Shown one piece after another: positions 60,954 through 64,000 of a DNA stretch of 64,000 bases. The notes under the pieces were generated by a model. That model worked only from the letters and a program-made list of their open reading frames with translations. It was not told where the DNA came from and made no database searches. Numbering within the stretch: position 1 is the stretch's first letter; the number at the start of each line of letters is the position of its first letter. Source of the DNA: Ampelocalamus luodianensis (lineage: Eukaryota; Streptophyta; Magnoliopsida; Poales; Poaceae); the NCBI GenBank assembly GCA_036346255.1, contig CM070617.1:5187501-5251500 (forward strand), written 5' to 3'. Position numbers and translations under genes: made by a program.

Positions 60954-62134
60954 AACCAGGCAAAGATCGGCAGAGCGACGGCGGCGGTGCGAGAGAGTCC
61001 ACCGACGCGAGACAAGCAGAGCTCGAGCGTAAAAGCGCCAACGAGAACATCACCTGCTTGAAGAGAGTGCTCTGGCGGACCACGGACGGTAGAGAGCATC
61101 ACCGGAGGGCTCGTGAGCGCCGACGAAGGTGAGTCCACATCCGAAAGCGATGGTAGTCCCACAACCTCGAAGAGAACCGAGGCCGGATATCGGCGATGAG
61201 GACAAAGAGCAGCTCGAGCGCCGCCGTCGTCGTCGTCACCGAGCGTAGGCGGTCGAGCGATCCTTGTAGAAGTCCGAGCCTCTGGTAGGCGAGATAGCCT
61301 CATCATCAACAAGGCGAGCGGTCTCATTCGCAGCGGCCTTTGTTTGTTGCCGCGGCGCCAAGAACAGCGAGGCTCGTCGAGGTGTAGGACAAGGCGGACA
61401 GTAACATCGCCGCAGGACGCCCGAGACGAAGACCACGCATGTGGATGCGCATGAGACACGGTCGGTGTAATTAACACCATCAAAGATCACCGAGCAACAA
61501 GGAGGAAACGGTACCCATTGGTAGCGACCGACTGGGCGCGCGACCAAGGCAACGGTCTAACAGCGGCGCGAGCAGCGCGGCGGTTAGAAGCGACGCTTTT
61601 CTCTTTTTCGCCGACAGAAATTGGCGGCGAGCCGACCCACTCAACACGCACACGCCGCACGGAACCCTAGTTCCCGGCACGGCGCAGCGCGAGCGAAGCG
61701 TCTCTCGGGCGGCGTCGTGTGGCCAGCGGCGGCAGCGACGGCGACGATTGCGAGGGCGCGGCCGGCGCACGCCGGCGCTGACGGCGGCGGTCGGCGGAGG
61801 CGACGGAGCGCGGCGGGCGGCGGCGGCGGAAGACTGTCGAGCGCGCGCCGGCGCACGAGCGCTGACGCCAGCGCGGCGGGAAGAGGCGACGGAGGAGCGG
61901 GCGGTCGACGCAGCAAGGCGCGCCCGATCCGGCGGCGGCGCGCAAGTCGAGTTTGGCGCGTGGATGGCCGATCCGGCGATGGCGAGCGGCGAGCGGGCGA
62001 CGGCGCGCGCGACCCGCGCAATGAGGATCCGAGAGTCGTCGAAGAGGACGACACGAGCGACGCCGTCGGATCCAAGCGGCGGCGGCGGAGTGACAAGCGA
62101 AGCGACGGATAAACCTAGGTACGCTCTGATACCA

Positions 62135-62265
62135 TGTTGTGAATATTGCTTGTATTCAATATGGGGCCAATGGGCCACCATATATACACAAGTACATATG
62201 GTAAATATGCAAAGAACCCCTTATAACAATGGGGAATAACACACTATACAAATATATCTCTAACA
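62135..62265 (-). repeat. 5' LTR of the Copia element
   Basis: 131 bp, three substitutions against the partner. TATATATACACA inside the LTR may serve as promoter. Confidence 0.92.
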
Positions 62266-63460
62266 CATACGACTGGTCGACTCACTAGTACATTCTAATG
62301 TCAACTGCATTTTTCAAGTCATGCCAAGACGGATACACCTATCTTGGATATCAGGGAATTGTACTATATCTTCATTTCTTGGGGGCAATTTGGCCATGCA
62401 TGTGAAGATAGCAATAATTAATGAACACAGCTAGGCATGCAAATGAAGCAATCTTACAAATAATTTGGAATACCCGCTCACAAGTGGACCCAAACAAACA
62501 CAGCTAATTCAAGGAGCCCAATTAGCTAGGTGCTACAAATTTTTTGAGTAAAAAATCATTCTTACTAACAACTTGTCAGAACTAGCGGTCATAAAAGAGA
62601 TAATATCGGTAAGATAATGAAGTCAAAACTATTGCCGCCGCAGGTCCCCTGATCCTGATCCAAACAGTTGTCAATGGGCACATGCACCAACTAAGGTGGT
62701 CACTAATATGCATGTTATAGAACCAACCTGGCAATAATTAAGTCCTGGATAACCAAAATTTGTACTCCATCAGGTTGATCTCTGGTAGGAAGAGGCCATG
62801 AGACCTCAGGCACAGAAATTTCAACTGGGTGGTCTTCCGGAAATATGGCTACACATACCAGCGATTAATTGCTACGCTTGAATCTACCAACTGCAGTAGT
62901 GAAGCTTCCTAATGGTGGCCTTTGAGTAACCTGAAGCAAGTGTTTTTTGTACGAATTATGTAGATGAAGTAGAATCAACTACTTTATCATAGTCAAGACT
63001 CAGTTGAAAAGGAAGGGGGTTTAAAAGGTCGATTTAAGCTGGAAAAAAGGCTCTCTTTTTGGCATCATGCAGACACAGCAACATGAATCTATAAACTGTA
63101 CTAATAACACCAGAAGTCTAGAATCATTATGCCTTTTCCTGGGTACCATGGACATGGAGTGAACATTAAGCGACAGTGTGCAACACATGTGGAAAAAAAC
63201 TAACAAAAACATAGCACATATCGCCATCTCGAGTGACCCAACGAAAATGATAAAGCACAAACCAGACATATAATCTTGCGGAGAATATGATGAACTCAGC
63301 GCAAAACCCTCTTTTTTTTTTTTGGAAACCGAAACATCTCTGCTCAAGAACCAAACAGAAACCACCGTTTCTAACCAAGAACCACGGAAGAAACACACCT
63401 AGATCGCAAAACAACACCCAAAATGAAAAACAGGGCGGAGCAGGGCGAAGGCTGCAAGAG
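62266..63460. other. Intergenic or intronic sequence upstream of NET-B
   Basis: AT-rich with no recognised coding sequence. The 125-residue minus-strand frame at 63021-63398 has no motif and an odd Cys/Phe-rich composition. Confidence 0.4.
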
Positions 63461-63464
63461 ATTA

Positions 63465-63560
63465 CCCGAGAGGAAGACCAGGCGAGCCTCCTTCCCCCGC
63501 CTGGAGAGGAGAGGAGAGGAGAGGCGAGAGAGAGAGAGATGAGACCGCGAGGGAATGATT
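63465..63560 (-). promoter_or_regulatory. Candidate non-coding first exon of NET-B
   Basis: On the minus strand a TCTCTCTCTCTCTCGCCTCT leader, GC-rich sequence and a donor-like TCTCGG|GTAATC (about 63468) are preceded by CTTTTAAAAGC (about 63603-63613), a weak TATA-like motif. CT-rich leaders are usual in grass 5' UTRs. If used, the NET-B 5' UTR intron would be about 8 kb and contain the Copia element. Confidence 0.35.
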
Positions 63561-63815
63561 AAGGCCTTAAACCCGTCCGCGTTAAGCGCAGCGGGTTGCT
63601 TTTGCTTTTAAAAGGTTGAGAGGGAAGCATGGCGCCAAATGACGAGAATGCCCTCGCGGACGTGGAGTAGATGGGACGGACGGTGAGGCTTCTTTGGTTT
63701 CCGAACGCGCGACGCGACGATGAGCTTGACGCGTTCGAGTCGGGGGCAGGTGGATTACGAGTGAGGCACTAGGTTCCGGATCTTTTGCGTTCCTGTAGAA
63801 ATATGACTGTGAATA

Positions 63816-63877
63816 GTGTTCTATGAGGAGTGAATAATACTATACGGTGTTCTATGAGGAGTGAATAATACTATACG
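63816..63877. repeat. 31-bp tandem duplication
   Basis: GTGTTCTATGAGGAGTGAAT plus AATACTATACG occurs twice without interruption, identical copies. It is unrelated to the 31-bp repeat at 13556. Confidence 0.9.
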
Positions 63878-64000
63878 GTCTATCGGAAAAAAAATATATA
63901 AAGCAAAAAAAACATTATAGAAAATATTGTATCAGTCGGTGTGGACTTTCACTTTTTTGTTGGACGGTGGAGATCGAATCTAATACGTATGCAAAGTAAA

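Larger units (their letters stand above)
57205..62265 (-). mobile_element. Ty1/Copia retrotransposon, 5.06 kb, full-length structure with broken pol
   Basis: LTRs of 131 bp at 57205-57335 and 62135-62265 differ at three positions. They are flanked by the perfect duplication CATAC (57200-57204 and 62266-62270). On the minus strand the primer-binding site TGGTATCAGAGCGT abuts the 5' LTR (62121-62134), and a polypurine tract ending in GGGGGGGGGG abuts the 3' LTR. Copia order is visible: zinc knuckle, protease, integrase, reverse transcriptase, RNase H. The coding region is disrupted throughout (separate entry), and about 1.1 kb of GC-rich sequence precedes gag. Confidence 0.92.

Noticed and set aside
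61480..62239. Overlapping Arg/Ala-rich open frames
   Set aside because: This is the GC-rich untranslated leader of the Copia element next to its primer-binding site.
63021..63398. 125-residue minus-strand open frame
   Set aside because: Cys/Phe-rich with no motif, and it lies in probable intronic or upstream sequence of NET-B.

Overview
This is nuclear DNA of a flowering plant, almost certainly a grass. Genes are split by GT-AG introns, a PPR gene has the GC-rich coding sequence typical of Poaceae, and several gene families are plant specific. About half of the window is transposable-element DNA of classes common in grasses (Helitron, MULE, hAT, Tourist-like MITE, short-LTR Copia, SINE tail, solo LTR). 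I cannot name the species. There are no operons, CRISPR arrays or rRNA genes, and I saw no intact tRNA gene.

Layout, left to right. 1-1179 (-) holds the first two coding exons of a UDP-xylose-type nucleotide-sugar transporter that runs off the left edge. 1.6-23.2 kb is a transposon-dominated block. It holds a MULE with its catalytic core deleted (about 4486-7417), a small MITE (9352-9706), a probable Helitron (9729-21010) and a hAT element with a perfect 8-bp target duplication (21780-23200). Nested inside the Helitron is a long-TIR element (about 11911-20831) carrying plant-mobile-domain (PMD) and GRF-like coding remnants. That element is itself split by a 3.28-kb solo LTR (15288-18564). 23.7-24.6 kb (+) is a small three-exon gene for a single-pass membrane protein of unknown role. 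25.4-33.0 kb (-) is a 19-exon gene for a 918-residue protein whose exons I could join without a frame break. Its introns carry two MITEs, and a SINE tail sits exactly at its stop codon. A 3.8-kb MULE (33711-37522) follows, then a PPR gene (-) with one apparent frameshift, then an intact four-exon PMD gene (41167-43916, -).

The right third holds two same-strand paralogues of the NET actin-binding family, NET-A (45648-47635) and NET-B (53333-55425). They are separated by a very young 2.45-kb LTR element without recognisable pol. Upstream of NET-B lie a truncated LTR and a 5.06-kb Copia element (57205-62265). Its two LTRs differ at only 3 of 131 positions, yet its pol is broken by many one-base losses.

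The genes do not form a pathway. Their products point to separate jobs: Golgi nucleotide-sugar transport, organelle RNA processing, chromatin or meristem functions for the PMD protein, and actin-membrane linkage for the NET proteins. The most unusual signals are three. The Copia pol repeatedly shows CAG/CTG turned into CG, which may be biological or a methylation-linked sequencing artefact. Three mobile elements are nested with recoverable borders. An intact PMD gene lies in the same window as transposon-borne PMD relatives.
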